Assembly (NCBI GenBank): GCA_903927025.1
Contig: CAIYLG010000015.1
Location: 1 to 64,000 of the forward strand
Length of the DNA stretch: 64,000 nucleotides
Reading direction: 5' to 3'
Source: an uncultured Armatimonadota bacterium
GTDB lineage: Bacteria > Armatimonadota > Fimbriimonadia > Fimbriimonadales > Fimbriimonadaceae
The notes beneath the pieces were generated by a model. It worked only from the letters and a program-made list of their open reading frames with translations, was not told the origin of the DNA and made no database searches. Shown piece by piece: positions 54,995 to 64,000 of the stretch (position 1 is the first letter of the stretch; the number at the start of each line of letters is the position of its first letter). The position numbers were made by a program, and so were the translations under genes.

Positions 54995-57900
54995 CTAGAC
55001 TTTGAGTTTAATGGTGATGATTTCAAACGGCTTGAATTCAAACCGTACAATGCCATCGCTGACCTCGAGCTCTGCCAGTTCGTTCTCTTCTAGATCACAC
55101 AGAATGGCAGTAGAAGGTTTTCGAGCGCAAGAGAGTTCGGCACGCCCTCGGCTGTTGTGGCACTCATATAGGCGAACGATAATGTCGCTGGAATCCTCGG
55201 CCTTTTTGACCGTCTCTATGACAATATTGCGGTCCTCACAGGCAACCAGAGTGGGCAGCTCACCATCGGCACCAGCAGACGGCTCGAGCCGGACTGCTCT
55301 TAGAGGGGCGTTGAACGCGTATCCTGCTTCCACGATGCCGGCGTAGTTGTAGGGGCCATAGTGCGGCATCAGGCAGTAGCTAAATCGATGAAGGCCCATA
55401 TCGCATTCAGGATCGGGTGCCTTGGGTGAGCGCAACAAGGTCAGCCTCATCACATTGCCACGAATATCGTGACCGTACTTGCAGTCATTGATCAGAGCAA
55501 CACCCTGATCTCCTTCACTAAGGTCGACCCACTTCTGGGCGCAGACTTCAAACGCTGCCATATCCCAGCTAGTGTTTCCGTGGGTTGGCCTCTCAACGTT
55601 GCCGAACTGGATTTCGTACGTCGCTCGACTGGAGTGGACTTGAACCGGGAAAGCCACCTTGAGGAGCTTGTCCTCCTCATGCCAGTCGATCTCGGTGTCA
55701 AATCGAATACCGGGGGTGGGTCCCAACGAGATTCTCTGACGAATGGTCGAGTTGCCAAATCTCTTGACTACTTCTGCGGCAACACGAACTGGGCCGCGCT
55801 CAACTATTTCAAAGCTCTCACTCTTAATGAGATCCTGGCCAGTCTCCAGGGCGAATGCATCAATATCCCAGGCAGACCAGAAATTTGGCTTGTCCTCAAA
55901 AATCTGAAACAGATTGCCGAGCTTTCCGGCTTCGAGAAACTCTGTCTGATCCTCAAGGCTTTGGATAGAAGTGATGTTTCCGTGATTGTCGAAGCGAACG
56001 CTAATCTGGTCGTTCTCGATTCTCCTGTTGCTGCTCTTGAGACGATACTTTGCAGTCGAAGGAGCGTCGCACAGATCTCCTACCACGACTGTCCCGAGGG
56101 CACCCTCTGGAATTGGAAGGATCAGCTTTCGCTCTCCAAATTCTTGGACCAGCTGGACAGGAAGGTTCTCCTCAGCCGTGACAAGAGAGTTTGGAACTGA
56201 CTCTTCTGTCCAGGGAATGATTCCCTGAGTTGTCATCGTTGCGTTGTGGAAGAGCGCAACCGGCTTGGACATCTTGCTGGTATCGAAAGCGGCTCCAATT
56301 TCTGCCAGGGCCGAATTCACGATGGAAGTGCCAACCTGTTCGATCTTGGCGTAGTCCACTGCGCTGTCCTCATAGACTTCGTGAACCGATGAGCCTGGGA
56401 TGATATCGTGGAACTGGTTCAGCAGCACTAGCTTCCATGCGGCCTCCAATTCCTCAGCCGGGTAGCTTGCTGGGAATCCAGGGCGGAAGCATGAAAGAAT
56501 CTCTGCATCTCGAAGCAGAAACTCACTGACGCGGTTTCCTTTCTTATTGGCGGCCTGGCTGGTGTAAGTACCTCGGTGAAGCTCAAGATAGAGCTCTCCG
56601 ACCCAGGTCATCAAATCGCGCGAACGCGCCTTTGACTCTCGGAAGAATTCAATCGCCTTCTTTCCGCTGGCAACATCCGGGTAGTTCGGAGCCATTCGAC
56701 CCCGACGCAGGAATTCCAAGTGCCGTTCGGTTGGTCCGCCGCCGCCATCACCGAAGCCAAAAACGTACATGGACTGATCCAGCCGGGCCTGGTCCTTGTA
56801 ATTCTTTACTGAGTAGACAACTTCTTTAGGCTCACAGGATGCGTTGTAAGTGTCTGCCGGAGGAAAGTGCGACCAAACCCGAGTGCCATCAATTCCCTGC
56901 CACCAAAAGGTATGGTGCGGAAACTTATTGAATTGATTCCACGAGATTTTCTGGGTGAGGAAGTATTTGATGTTGAACTTCGCCAGGATCTGGGGAAGTG
57001 CTGCCGCGTAGCCAAAAACGTCCGGCAGCCACATATCTTGAGTGTTGTAGCCCAGCTTGTCCCGGAAATATCTTCGACCATAGAGGAACTGTCGGATAAG
57101 CGACTCAGCCCCAGTTAGATTGCAGTCTGCCTCGACCCACATGGAGCCGACAGGCTCCCACTGGCCCTTTTTAACCGTTGCCTTCACTCGCTCGAATAGA
57201 ACCGGGTAGTCCTGCTCCAGCCACTCATACTGGCTAGCCTGGCTATGGCAGAAGATGTATTCGGGATATCGCTCAATCAACCCAAGCTGGGTTGAGGTCG
57301 TGTGAGCCATCTTCTTCCTGGTGATGTGAAGCGGCCAGAGCCACGCAGTGTCGAGATGGGCGTGTCCGACTGGAACGATTGTATGCTTGAACTCGCCGTT
57401 CAGCGATCCCAACGCGTCCTTCAAGATCTTTCGGCAACGCGCTAAGGTCTCTCTATTGGTAGGAGAGTAAGTGTTGGCAACATCGTTGAGAGCCCGAAGA
57501 ATCGTTGCATAAGCGGGATCACCCTGATCGATTGTCTGCAGCAGATTCAGGGAGAAGTCGACGTCGTAAAAGAGATCCTTCGTCTCGTGGTCGACGGTTA
57601 CGAGTTCGGCTCGCTCGACCGTTTCAGTGACTGCAGATCGAGGAAGCTCTCGGCCGTGCACCGATGTTTGCGCATTCCGGGTGTATGCCTGGATATAGAA
57701 TTCGACGTCTTCACCTCCGACGGGAGGAGTGCTTCCACTTGAGAATGCCGCGCCCTCAAGCCATCCAAAATCGCTGTGCTCGACGTCCACGCCACACCAG
57801 GGGGAGTTGTCCTTCCAAACGGTTCGCTCGCCACCGACCTCGGCAACCACCGAAACATGGTGTCCACCAAAGGAAGTCGGAATCGTTCCACTCAGACGGA

Positions 57901-58105
57901 ACCAAAAGGTTGTGTACGCTGGACCATACTGATAACCCTTTGTAACCTCTACCCAAGGTCCTTTCATGGCCTCGTGTTGGTTCTCACACGGATTGGTGTT
58001 GATTTCAATCTTCAGGGCAGACCTTTCGCCGTAAATTCTCGGCTTGAGTTCCGTCTGGAGAAAAGATTGGATACGATTTCGGGTGAGGTCGGTGTGCTTG
58101 AGCAT
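54995..58105 (-). CDS. Alpha-mannosidase, glycoside hydrolase family 38
   Basis: The 1036-residue enzyme has an N-terminal beta domain, then the catalytic domain opening GHAHLDTAWLWP (247-258) with zinc ligands H250 and D252 and the likely nucleophile D327 in MWVEADCNLTG; WLPDVFGYAAALPQIL follows. The C-terminal half has the middle and sandwich domains. There is no signal peptide, so it probably works in the cytoplasm on imported oligosaccharides, as bacterial GH38 enzymes do. The starts of this gene and the dprA-like gene are close together and divergent. Confidence 0.95.
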   Translation of the reverse strand: MLKHTDLTRNRIQSFLQTELKPRIYGERSALKIEINTNPCENQHEAMKGPWVEVTKGYQYGPAYTTFWFRLSGTIPTSFGGHHVSVVAEVGGERTVWKDNSPWCGVDVEHSDFGWLEGAAFSSGSTPPVGGEDVEFYIQAYTRNAQTSVHGRELPRSAVTETVERAELVTVDHETKDLFYDVDFSLNLLQTIDQGDPAYATILRALNDVANTYSPTNRETLARCRKILKDALGSLNGEFKHTIVPVGHAHLDTAWLWPLHITRKKMAHTTSTQLGLIERYPEYIFCHSQASQYEWLEQDYPVLFERVKATVKKGQWEPVGSMWVEADCNLTGAESLIRQFLYGRRYFRDKLGYNTQDMWLPDVFGYAAALPQILAKFNIKYFLTQKISWNQFNKFPHHTFWWQGIDGTRVWSHFPPADTYNASCEPKEVVYSVKNYKDQARLDQSMYVFGFGDGGGGPTERHLEFLRRGRMAPNYPDVASGKKAIEFFRESKARSRDLMTWVGELYLELHRGTYTSQAANKKGNRVSEFLLRDAEILSCFRPGFPASYPAEELEAAWKLVLLNQFHDIIPGSSVHEVYEDSAVDYAKIEQVGTSIVNSALAEIGAAFDTSKMSKPVALFHNATMTTQGIIPWTEESVPNSLVTAEENLPVQLVQEFGERKLILPIPEGALGTVVVGDLCDAPSTAKYRLKSSNRRIENDQISVRFDNHGNITSIQSLEDQTEFLEAGKLGNLFQIFEDKPNFWSAWDIDAFALETGQDLIKSESFEIVERGPVRVAAEVVKRFGNSTIRQRISLGPTPGIRFDTEIDWHEEDKLLKVAFPVQVHSSRATYEIQFGNVERPTHGNTSWDMAAFEVCAQKWVDLSEGDQGVALINDCKYGHDIRGNVMRLTLLRSPKAPDPECDMGLHRFSYCLMPHYGPYNYAGIVEAGYAFNAPLRAVRLEPSAGADGELPTLVACEDRNIVIETVKKAEDSSDIIVRLYECHNSRGRAELSCARKPSTAILCDLEENELAELEVSDGIVRFEFKPFEIITIKLKV

Positions 58106-58195
58106 TGGTAAACGGATTTGGTGAGAGCGGACAGTTTACACGGCACTGAGTGGCCAACCTCCTCGTGGGGCCCATCGCGGCGCAAGAAGTATGAG

Positions 58196-59056
58196 ATGAT
58201 CGAGGACCTTTCCACATGTCTCGCGGCTCTTTACCTGCGGGGTCTTCCTCGCCCCGCCCCATTGGTGAGGAGGAGGTGGCCAAAAGTCGTTTCGGTGCTG
58301 CGACAACACGACACTGGTTTGGCTGGCGCTGCGGAACTGTTGCGGAAGCACGGACTTTGGGAGGAGGCAGTCGCCCTTGATACGCCGGTGCTTATCGAGG
58401 CTGCTTCGGCTGAAGTCACGTCCGGCAGAGTTCTAACATCAGTCGATGACGGTTATCCAATTCGGTGGCTGGAGAGACTCGCTGACGGAGCCCCACCCGC
58501 CCTATGGATTTCAGGTTCTGTTTCCAAAACCCGATACATCGGAATTGTTGGAAGCCGTCAAGTTGATGATGCAACGCGGCGCTTTGCCGCAGCAATTGGG
58601 TCCGAAGCGGTTGAACTTGGATTTGGAGTCGTTTCGGGAGGTGCCATAGGTTGCGACCAAGCTGGGGCACAGGGAGGACTGACTGCAGGCGGTGTTGTTG
58701 TTGAGATCCTCCCCCATGGCATAGACCTGTATCGAACTCAGGATCGATGTGGTCTCGCGGTCTGCCCACCTCACGAAGAGTTCACCCGAGCAAATGCGAT
58801 GGAACGCAATACACTCATTTACGCGGCTTCTGAACAGACAGTGGTGGTTCACGCGCGATTCAAGGAGGGCGGAACCTGGATTGGAGCGGCTGAGGCAAAC
58901 CGAAGACGACTATGCCAACTGATCGTTAGAGACGATGGCTCCCCAGGAAACCGAGCCCTGATCTCCCTCGGAGGCACAGGAATTGAGCATCCAGAGCAAC
59001 TAGGGCAGGCGCTCGAGCGCACCCCTCCGCAGCCTGGCCTCTTCCACATCGGATAG
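58196..59056 (+). CDS. dprA: DprA/Smf-family DNA-processing protein
   Basis: From ATG at 58196 the product has 286 residues. The Rossmann-like DprA core is present: VDDGYPIRWLERLADGAPPALWISG, GIVGSRQVDDATRRFAAAIG, FGVVSGGAIGCDQAG, EFTRANAMERNTLIYAASEQTVVVHARFKEGGTW. DprA loads RecA on incoming DNA in natural transformation; some members take part in other DNA handling. The second Rossmann motif GGAIGCDQAGAQGGL replaces the usual GxARGIDxxAHxxAL, so this is a divergent member. The C-terminal winged helix is missing. Confidence 0.8.
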   Translation: MIEDLSTCLAALYLRGLPRPAPLVRRRWPKVVSVLRQHDTGLAGAAELLRKHGLWEEAVALDTPVLIEAASAEVTSGRVLTSVDDGYPIRWLERLADGAPPALWISGSVSKTRYIGIVGSRQVDDATRRFAAAIGSEAVELGFGVVSGGAIGCDQAGAQGGLTAGGVVVEILPHGIDLYRTQDRCGLAVCPPHEEFTRANAMERNTLIYAASEQTVVVHARFKEGGTWIGAAEANRRRLCQLIVRDDGSPGNRALISLGGTGIEHPEQLGQALERTPPQPGLFHIG

Positions 59057-59086
59057 CCCAATAGGTCGGTACACTTCCGTAAAGAC

Positions 59087-60292
59087 ATGAAGATTCTGGT
59101 TGCGGATAAATTCGAAAAGAGTGGTTTGGATGGGCTCAAGGCCATTGGCGCGGAAGTGCTTTACGAACCAGAGCTGAAGGATGAAACGCTCGCGGCTCGT
59201 CTGACCGAGTGCGAGGCAGACCTTCTTGTCGTTCGATCAACCAAGGTCACCGAGTCCATGATCAGCGGATCGCGGCTGAGCGTCATCATCCGTGCGGGTG
59301 CTGGCTACAACACGATCGACGTGGCAGCTGCAAGCCAGCGCGGAATTCTTGTCACCAACTGCCCGGGGAAGAATTCGCAGGCGGTTGCTGAACTTGCTTT
59401 TGGACTCATCATCGCCTGCGATCGCCACATTCCCGATAACGTTGGGGAATTGCGGGCTGGTAAGTGGAACAAGAAGAAATTCAGTGTTGCAAAGGGTTTG
59501 TACGGCAGAACGCTCGGGCTCATCGGAATGGGCAAAATCTCGCAGGAAATGATCCCGCGGGCACGAGCTTTCGGCATGAATGTGATTGCCTATTCTCGGT
59601 GGATGACGCCAGATATTGCGGCGGCCCTCGGAATCGGCCGCGCAAGCACGCCCGAGGATCTCGCCCGCATGTCGGATATCGTCTCGGTCCACGTCTCTTT
59701 GACCCCGGACACAAAGGGCCTCATTGGAGAAGCGTTCATTAAGGAGATGAAGACGGGCGCCATCTTCGTGAATACAAGCCGGTCTGAAGTCGTCGATCAA
59801 GCCGCCCTGCTGGACGGAGTCGAGTCCAAGGGAATCATCGCAGGCCTGGACGTATTCGAAGGTGAGCCAACCTCCGCGGAAGGATCCTACAACGGCATCC
59901 TGACATCCAAAGAGAACGTCTACTGCACGCACCACATTGGGGCTAGCACCGATCAGGCGCAAGAGGCGATCGCGGCGGAGACTGTTCGCATCGTCCGCGA
60001 GTACAAACTCACCGGGACTGTGCCAAACGTTGTCAACATCAGCAAGGCGGAGTTGGCCACTCACCTGATCGTGGTTCGACATTTGGACAAGGTTGGCGTT
60101 CTTGCCCACATCCTTGGTGTGCTTAAGGACGAAGGCGCGAGCGTGCAAGAGATGGAAAACATCGTTCTTGGCGGAGCCAAGGCCGCCATCGCCCAAATTA
60201 CTGTTGACAAGCAGCCGAGCGATGAAGCGATCCAGTCGATCAAGCGCAATCCAAACGTATTCGATGCAAGCGTCTTCGCAATCGGCAAATAG
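59087..60292 (+). CDS. serA: D-3-phosphoglycerate dehydrogenase
   Basis: The 401-residue protein starts serine synthesis by oxidising 3-phosphoglycerate with NAD. The NAD loop is LGLIGMGKISQEMIPRARAFG, and the catalytic Arg, Glu and His lie in NTSRSEVVDQAAL, LDVFEGEP and THHIGAST. A C-terminal ACT domain (about 325-400) opens HLIVVRHLDKVGVLAHILGVLKD. The long regulatory insert of the type found in mycobacteria is absent. A terminator hairpin follows. Confidence 0.95.
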   Translation: MKILVADKFEKSGLDGLKAIGAEVLYEPELKDETLAARLTECEADLLVVRSTKVTESMISGSRLSVIIRAGAGYNTIDVAAASQRGILVTNCPGKNSQAVAELAFGLIIACDRHIPDNVGELRAGKWNKKKFSVAKGLYGRTLGLIGMGKISQEMIPRARAFGMNVIAYSRWMTPDIAAALGIGRASTPEDLARMSDIVSVHVSLTPDTKGLIGEAFIKEMKTGAIFVNTSRSEVVDQAALLDGVESKGIIAGLDVFEGEPTSAEGSYNGILTSKENVYCTHHIGASTDQAQEAIAAETVRIVREYKLTGTVPNVVNISKAELATHLIVVRHLDKVGVLAHILGVLKDEGASVQEMENIVLGGAKAAIAQITVDKQPSDEAIQSIKRNPNVFDASVFAIGK

Positions 60293-60332
60293 CCTAACAA
60301 TAGACGCTTGATAAAAGCGAATCACCTGATTG

Positions 60333-60372
60333 GAACGACTCACTTCGCGTTTGCGAGGTGGGTCGTTCTTTC
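60333..60372 (+). terminator. Rho-independent terminator after serA
   Basis: GAACGACTCAC (60333-60343) pairs with GTGGGTCGTTC (60358-60368), with one G-T pair, and TTTC follows. It lies inside a longer frame of the next gene, so that gene must start later. Confidence 0.75.
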
Positions 60373-60383
60373 ATAATTGTCAG

Positions 60384-62330
60384 GTGCTCCTATCTGTTTC
60401 CAATGTCTCGAAAACCTATGGGGTCGATCAGATCCTCACGGGAGTCACATTCCGGCTTGAGGCCAGAGAGAAGGTCGCCCTTGTTGGAAGAAACGGAACC
60501 GGGAAAACCACGCTTCTAAAGATCATAACCGGCCAAGAAGAGCCAGATTCCGGAACCGTTCACGTTGCCAAGGGAGCAAAGATCGGCTACCTGAGACAGG
60601 AAGCGCCCGTGACGTTCGGCCGCAGCGTTCTCGAAGAAGCGGAGGAGGCAGTCAAGAATCAATTGGTTCTTCGCGCCCGACTCGAAGAGATTGAAGCACG
60701 GTTGGAACTGGGAAATCCAAGTGATGAAGACTTGGAGGAATACTCCCTGCTCCACGAACACTTCTTGGAGGCAGAAGGCTATTCCGCTGAGCGCGATATC
60801 AAAGTGGTTCTGCAGCGAATGGGCTTCACCGAAGATGAGTTCGACAAGCCGACGTCTAAACTGAGCGGAGGCGAAAAGACTCGGTTGGCAATTGCTCGGC
60901 TCCTTCTGGAGGAGCCTGATCTTCTCATCCTCGACGAGCCCACAAACCACCTAGACCTGCAGGCCACGGAGTGGCTTGAGGGATGGCTGAAGGGTTATCA
61001 CGGAGCCGTCCTTCTCGTTTCGCATGACCGCGCCTTCCTAGACAACACGGCTGAAAGGGTGATCCTGATGAGGGACAAAACCGTGAAATCCTATCCTGGA
61101 CCCTTCCCGAAATACCTTCAGCTCAAGGCCGAGGAAGAGGACCGTCAGGCAGAAGTAGCCAGAAGGCAAGATATCGAACTGGCAAAGATGGACGAGTACG
61201 TCCGCCGGTTTATGAACTCGCAGCGCACCGCTCAGGCGCGGGGACGCCTCAAGCTGATGAACCGATTGCTCGAATCCAAGGTTGAAGCGCCGAAGAACGA
61301 AAAAGGAATGAAGGCTGGCTTTGGCGAAGCAAAGAGAAGCGGTGACCTCGCCCTAGAAACCGAAAAGCTCTCGGTTGGATTCAATTCAGCTGAGGAGGGT
61401 AAGACAACCCTTTTCACCGATTTGAACTGGGTCGCTCGATATGGGGAAAGATGGGGTGTCATTGGTGAAAATGGTGCTGGAAAGTCGACCCTTGTCAAAG
61501 TTCTGATGGGTGAGTTGGAGCCCCTATCTGGCAAAACTCGCCTAGGCTCCAACATTGTCGCCGGCTACTTCACGCAGGACAACAGCGATATCGACCCAGA
61601 AATGTCTCCCCTGGACGTGATGGTGTGGGAGATGGACATGAAGCCTCCAGAGGCCCGCAACCTCTTGGCACGCTTTCTCATCTCTGGAGATGATGTCTAC
61701 CGGCCGGTAAGAACGCTGAGCGGCGGAGAAAAAAACAAGCTGTCTTTGGCGAGACTGACGCAGCTGCAGCCTAACCTTCTGATTCTCGACGAGCCCACCA
61801 ACCACCTTGACATGGACTCGCGGGAAGCCCTTGCTGAGGTTCTCAAGGATTACAAGGGCACTCTGATCCTCGTATCACACGACCGCTGGCTACTGTCGCA
61901 GATCACTCAACAAACCCTAGACGTGCGCAAAGCAGGTCCGATTGTCTATCACGGTTCCTACAGCGAGTACCGTGCACGCGGATCCAAAGCCAACACCAGA
62001 ACCGCCAAGCCCGTCGAAGCGGCACCGCTGATTCCCAAGCTCTTAGGTTCAGAGAAGCCGGAAGAACCTCAAATGACTCCCCGCGAACTCAGCAAAGAGA
62101 TCGGCAGAGTCACAAAACTCGTGGCCGAGATTGAGACTGAGATTTCAGTGAAAGAATCCGAAATCAAGGTCCTTGAAGACCAGCTGGCAAACGTATCGCC
62201 AACTGCCGACATATTCACACTCACTCGTGATCACCAGCGACTTCAAGAAGAACTCGAAGGGAGCCTCTCCGCTTGGCAGGAGCAATCGGAGAGGCTCGAG
62301 AAGCTCGCCGCGATGCAAGGTTCAGCGTGA
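60384..62330 (+). CDS. ABC-F family ATPase
   Basis: From GTG at 60384 the product has 648 residues. A TTG at 60330 would run through the serA terminator, so it is rejected. Two ABC domains are present, each with Walker A (GRNGTGKTT and GENGAGKST), an LSGGEK signature and LLILDEPTNHLD, joined by the charged ABC-F linker (about 240-310), and a coiled-coil C-terminal part with DxExE-like Glu-rich helices. ABC-F proteins act on the ribosome as translation factors or give antibiotic protection. The length and the C-terminal coiled coil fit the Uup/EttA-like group. Confidence 0.93.
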   Translation: MLLSVSNVSKTYGVDQILTGVTFRLEAREKVALVGRNGTGKTTLLKIITGQEEPDSGTVHVAKGAKIGYLRQEAPVTFGRSVLEEAEEAVKNQLVLRARLEEIEARLELGNPSDEDLEEYSLLHEHFLEAEGYSAERDIKVVLQRMGFTEDEFDKPTSKLSGGEKTRLAIARLLLEEPDLLILDEPTNHLDLQATEWLEGWLKGYHGAVLLVSHDRAFLDNTAERVILMRDKTVKSYPGPFPKYLQLKAEEEDRQAEVARRQDIELAKMDEYVRRFMNSQRTAQARGRLKLMNRLLESKVEAPKNEKGMKAGFGEAKRSGDLALETEKLSVGFNSAEEGKTTLFTDLNWVARYGERWGVIGENGAGKSTLVKVLMGELEPLSGKTRLGSNIVAGYFTQDNSDIDPEMSPLDVMVWEMDMKPPEARNLLARFLISGDDVYRPVRTLSGGEKNKLSLARLTQLQPNLLILDEPTNHLDMDSREALAEVLKDYKGTLILVSHDRWLLSQITQQTLDVRKAGPIVYHGSYSEYRARGSKANTRTAKPVEAAPLIPKLLGSEKPEEPQMTPRELSKEIGRVTKLVAEIETEISVKESEIKVLEDQLANVSPTADIFTLTRDHQRLQEELEGSLSAWQEQSERLEKLAAMQGSA

Positions 62331-62933
62331 TATCTGGCGAGCCCAGCGCCGCATGGCTTTTCCAATCGCGATCTGAACGGCTCTTTGCTCGCGAGGAGTC
62401 GCTGGACCTCCGCTAACCATCGGCACGATCGGAGTAATCAGGACCGCGGCGACATCCTTAAGAGCGGATTCCTTTTCGTCGCTTCTACCTTCACTTCCGA
62501 GGTTGCGGTAGACAACCCTGCCCTGCTGTGCACTGTAAACAAACAGGTCTACAGTTGCGCTGGAAATCGTTTTGGGACCGGTTCCTACCCAGATGCTGCG
62601 GGTATGCCAGTTCACCTTTCCAAAGATGATGGTTCCAGCGTGGACGGCATCAGCATATCTTGCCAACTCACGATCACCTGGCAATCCATGTCGAAGCGAA
62701 ACGTGTGGACGGAGTGAGTCCCATACGCCGACTGCGGTGTCTTGAGCAATCACTCGAAGTCCCTGGTTCTCGGCAATGCGGGTAATGGTTGAAACCGCGA
62801 ATGACTTTGAGGTGACGTTTCCGCTTGTGAAAATCCAAGGATAGACGGCGACGTTTCTGCCACTTTGCGCGGCCGAGAATCCGGCTAGAGCAGAGACGAG
62901 AGACACGGTAAGTGCGGTGTGAAGTGCTTTCAT
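62322..62933 (-). CDS. Secreted protein of unknown function
   Basis: The 203-residue product starts MKALHTALTVSLVSALAGFSAAQ, a good signal peptide with an AxA-like cleavage site. The mature part has no membrane helix and contains VDLFVYSAQQGRVVYRNLGSEGRSD and a short conserved-looking AGTIIFGKVNW. It recalls outer-membrane or lipoprotein-assembly proteins that sum activities over several subunits (TolB-N or GNA1162-like folds), but no family can be named with confidence. It overlaps the end of the ABC-F gene by nine bases. Confidence 0.6.
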   Translation of the reverse strand: MKALHTALTVSLVSALAGFSAAQSGRNVAVYPWIFTSGNVTSKSFAVSTITRIAENQGLRVIAQDTAVGVWDSLRPHVSLRHGLPGDRELARYADAVHAGTIIFGKVNWHTRSIWVGTGPKTISSATVDLFVYSAQQGRVVYRNLGSEGRSDEKESALKDVAAVLITPIVPMVSGGPATPREQRAVQIAIGKAMRRWARQISR

Positions 62934-63034
62934 GGGTCGAAACCTCCCTCGGTAAATACCTGCTCCTTCTACGACAAATTCGCCAAAATATCAGGTTAGT
63001 CCCAATTTCCCCCAGTAGGTAACATCGGCTTCAG

Positions 63035-63928
63035 ATGGAAAGACGCTCGTTTGGGAACACCGGAATGAAGGTTAGCGCGCTTGGCTTTGGGGGCGCAGAA
63101 ATTGGATTTGAAGGGGCGCCCCAAGGTGACGTCGACAAACTCCTCAATGCTGCGCTGGACGCTGGACTGAACGTTATTGATACCGCGGAATGCTATGCAG
63201 ACAGCGAGGACAAAATTGGTGCGGCGGTAGCAGGAAGAAGGAATGACTTCTATCTGTTCACGAAGTGCGGGCACAGTTCGGGTCTAGATCTGCCTGATTG
63301 GGACCCTAAGATGCTTGAACTGAGCATTGACCGGAGCCTTAAGAAGCTCAGAACTGACTGCGTGGACCTCGTCCAGCTACATTCCTGTTCAGAGGACCTA
63401 TTGAAGCAGGGGGACGCGATAGATGTCCTTCAGCGGGCTAGGGCCGCTGGCAAAACGAAGCATATCGGCTACAGCGGAGACCACAGGGCGGCACTCTACG
63501 CGGTTGAGTGTGGCGCATTTGATAGCCTCCAGACTTCCGTAAATATCGCCGACCAGGAATGCCTTCACCTAACCCTTCCAAAGGCTCTCTCGGCGGGAAT
63601 GGGCGTTATCGCGAAGCGCCCGGTAGCAAATGTTTCATGGCGAAGTGGAGGAGAGCCTCCCAAAAACAGCTACTACCAAACTTATTGGGAGCGCCTCAAC
63701 GTGTTGAAATATCCGTTCCTCTCGACCCAGGATGCCGTCTCGATTGCTCTGCGCTTTACACTGAGCCAGGTTGCCGTCAGTGTCGCGATCGTCGGGACGA
63801 AGAACCCTTCGCGCTGGGCTGAGAACGCTTCTTTTGCGGATCTCGGCCCCCTTTCTCCTTCGGAAATGAATGCGATTTTGGCTCGGTGGCAGGAAGTGGC
63901 TGAGCCGGATTGGACGGGACAGCAGTAG
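63035..63928 (+). CDS. Aldo/keto reductase
   Basis: The 297-residue TIM-barrel protein has the family start KVSALGFGGAEIGFEG, the Asp and Tyr in DTAECYADSEDKIG, Lys in FTKCGH, His in VQLHSC, and the C-terminal NADP loop with VSVAIVGTKNPSRWAENAS. A -10-like TAACAT at 63020-63025, nine bases before the ATG, suggests a leaderless transcript. The substrate is unknown. It is about 23% longer than the relative at 51770 and is not a recent copy of it. Confidence 0.88.
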   Translation: MERRSFGNTGMKVSALGFGGAEIGFEGAPQGDVDKLLNAALDAGLNVIDTAECYADSEDKIGAAVAGRRNDFYLFTKCGHSSGLDLPDWDPKMLELSIDRSLKKLRTDCVDLVQLHSCSEDLLKQGDAIDVLQRARAAGKTKHIGYSGDHRAALYAVECGAFDSLQTSVNIADQECLHLTLPKALSAGMGVIAKRPVANVSWRSGGEPPKNSYYQTYWERLNVLKYPFLSTQDAVSIALRFTLSQVAVSVAIVGTKNPSRWAENASFADLGPLSPSEMNAILARWQEVAEPDWTGQQ

Positions 63929-63947
63929 TCGAAGGCACTATCTTCAG

Positions 63948-64000
63948 ATGACGCTTCTTGAAGAAGCGCAGATTGAGCATCTCGACGAGCACCGACCACG
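63948..64000 (+). CDS. Possible start of a gene cut by the window edge
   Basis: ATG at 63948 opens a frame running off the window. The 17 residues (MTLLEEAQIEHLDEHRP) look protein-like, but this is too short to assign. Confidence 0.3.
   Translation, partial: MTLLEEAQIEHLDEHRP

Noticed and set aside
59237-60343. Minus-strand frame of 368 codons
   Set aside because: It lies opposite serA, whose motifs are complete; long antisense frames arise from its codon pattern.
60330-60383. Longer N-terminus of the ABC-F protein from TTG
   Set aside because: It would read through the serA terminator hairpin, and the added residues do not match the family.

Overview
The window looks like a chromosomal segment of a member of the Armatimonadota, probably the Fimbriimonas lineage. 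This rests on the pseudopilin with an FSLMELLVVIAIIA start followed by FGRAKQKA and a SNLRQC segment, on many TTG/GTG starts and apparently leaderless promoters, and on the mix of GH115 and GH38 glycosidases, pyruvate:ferredoxin oxidoreductase and a large exopolysaccharide locus. This is inference from familiar protein styles; no search was run.

Bases 1-9150 are accessory. A plus-strand cassette (342-2830) encodes a membrane thiol-oxidase-like protein fused to a CxxC thioredoxin-like domain, a secreted protein with ten cysteines in its mature part, a type II/IV pseudopilin and a small membrane protein. A KTSC-domain reading frame without a standard start follows at 3164-3421. From 3574 to 9118 lies a putative 5.5-kb integrated element. 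It is bounded by a 53-bp direct repeat (52/53 identical) made of the 3' half of tRNA-Ala(GGC); the intact tRNA is at 9072-9147 and a complete tyrosine recombinase lies just inside that end. Its cargo is an XRE repressor facing a zinc-ribbon/TPR membrane protein across a perfect 15-bp palindrome, a histidine-rich protein, a lipoprotein, a small membrane protein, an orphan RHS tip with a cysteine-rich tail, and a C-terminal fragment of a family A DNA polymerase.

Bases 9230-16506 hold a propeller lipoprotein, a glyoxalase-like protein, a GH115 glycosidase and a minus-strand row of small membrane proteins, one apparently broken. Bases 16645-24739 (minus strand) are central metabolism: formate-tetrahydrofolate ligase, then a three-gene operon of a GltD-like FAD/Fe-S oxidoreductase, pyruvate:ferredoxin oxidoreductase and a dihydroorotate-dehydrogenase-like protein lacking the usual catalytic base, set between two strong hairpins. 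An FMN reductase, argG and an SMP-30 lactonase follow.

Bases 27906-47721 are an exopolysaccharide/glycan locus: a Wza-like export protein, a Wzc-like co-polymerase/tyrosine kinase with a 12-tyrosine tail, a Wzx-like flippase, a Wzy-like polymerase candidate, glycosyltransferases of the WecG and GT4 types, an acyltransferase and a UbiA prenyltransferase. Sugar-nucleotide genes include gmd and fcl for GDP-L-fucose and gmhA, hldE, two gmhB-like genes and hddC for heptose. Having both hldE (ADP-heptose) and hddC (GDP-heptose) with two GmhB phosphatases suggests that two heptose donors may be made.

Bases 47877-64000 are mixed: a conserved protein of unknown role, an OmpR-type regulator, a GMC oxidoreductase coupled to an aldo/keto reductase, a CHASE-GAF histidine kinase, a GH38 alpha-mannosidase, dprA, serA, an ABC-F ATPase, a secreted protein and a second aldo/keto reductase. 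The final 53 bases may start another gene. No CRISPR array, rRNA or insertion sequence was seen.
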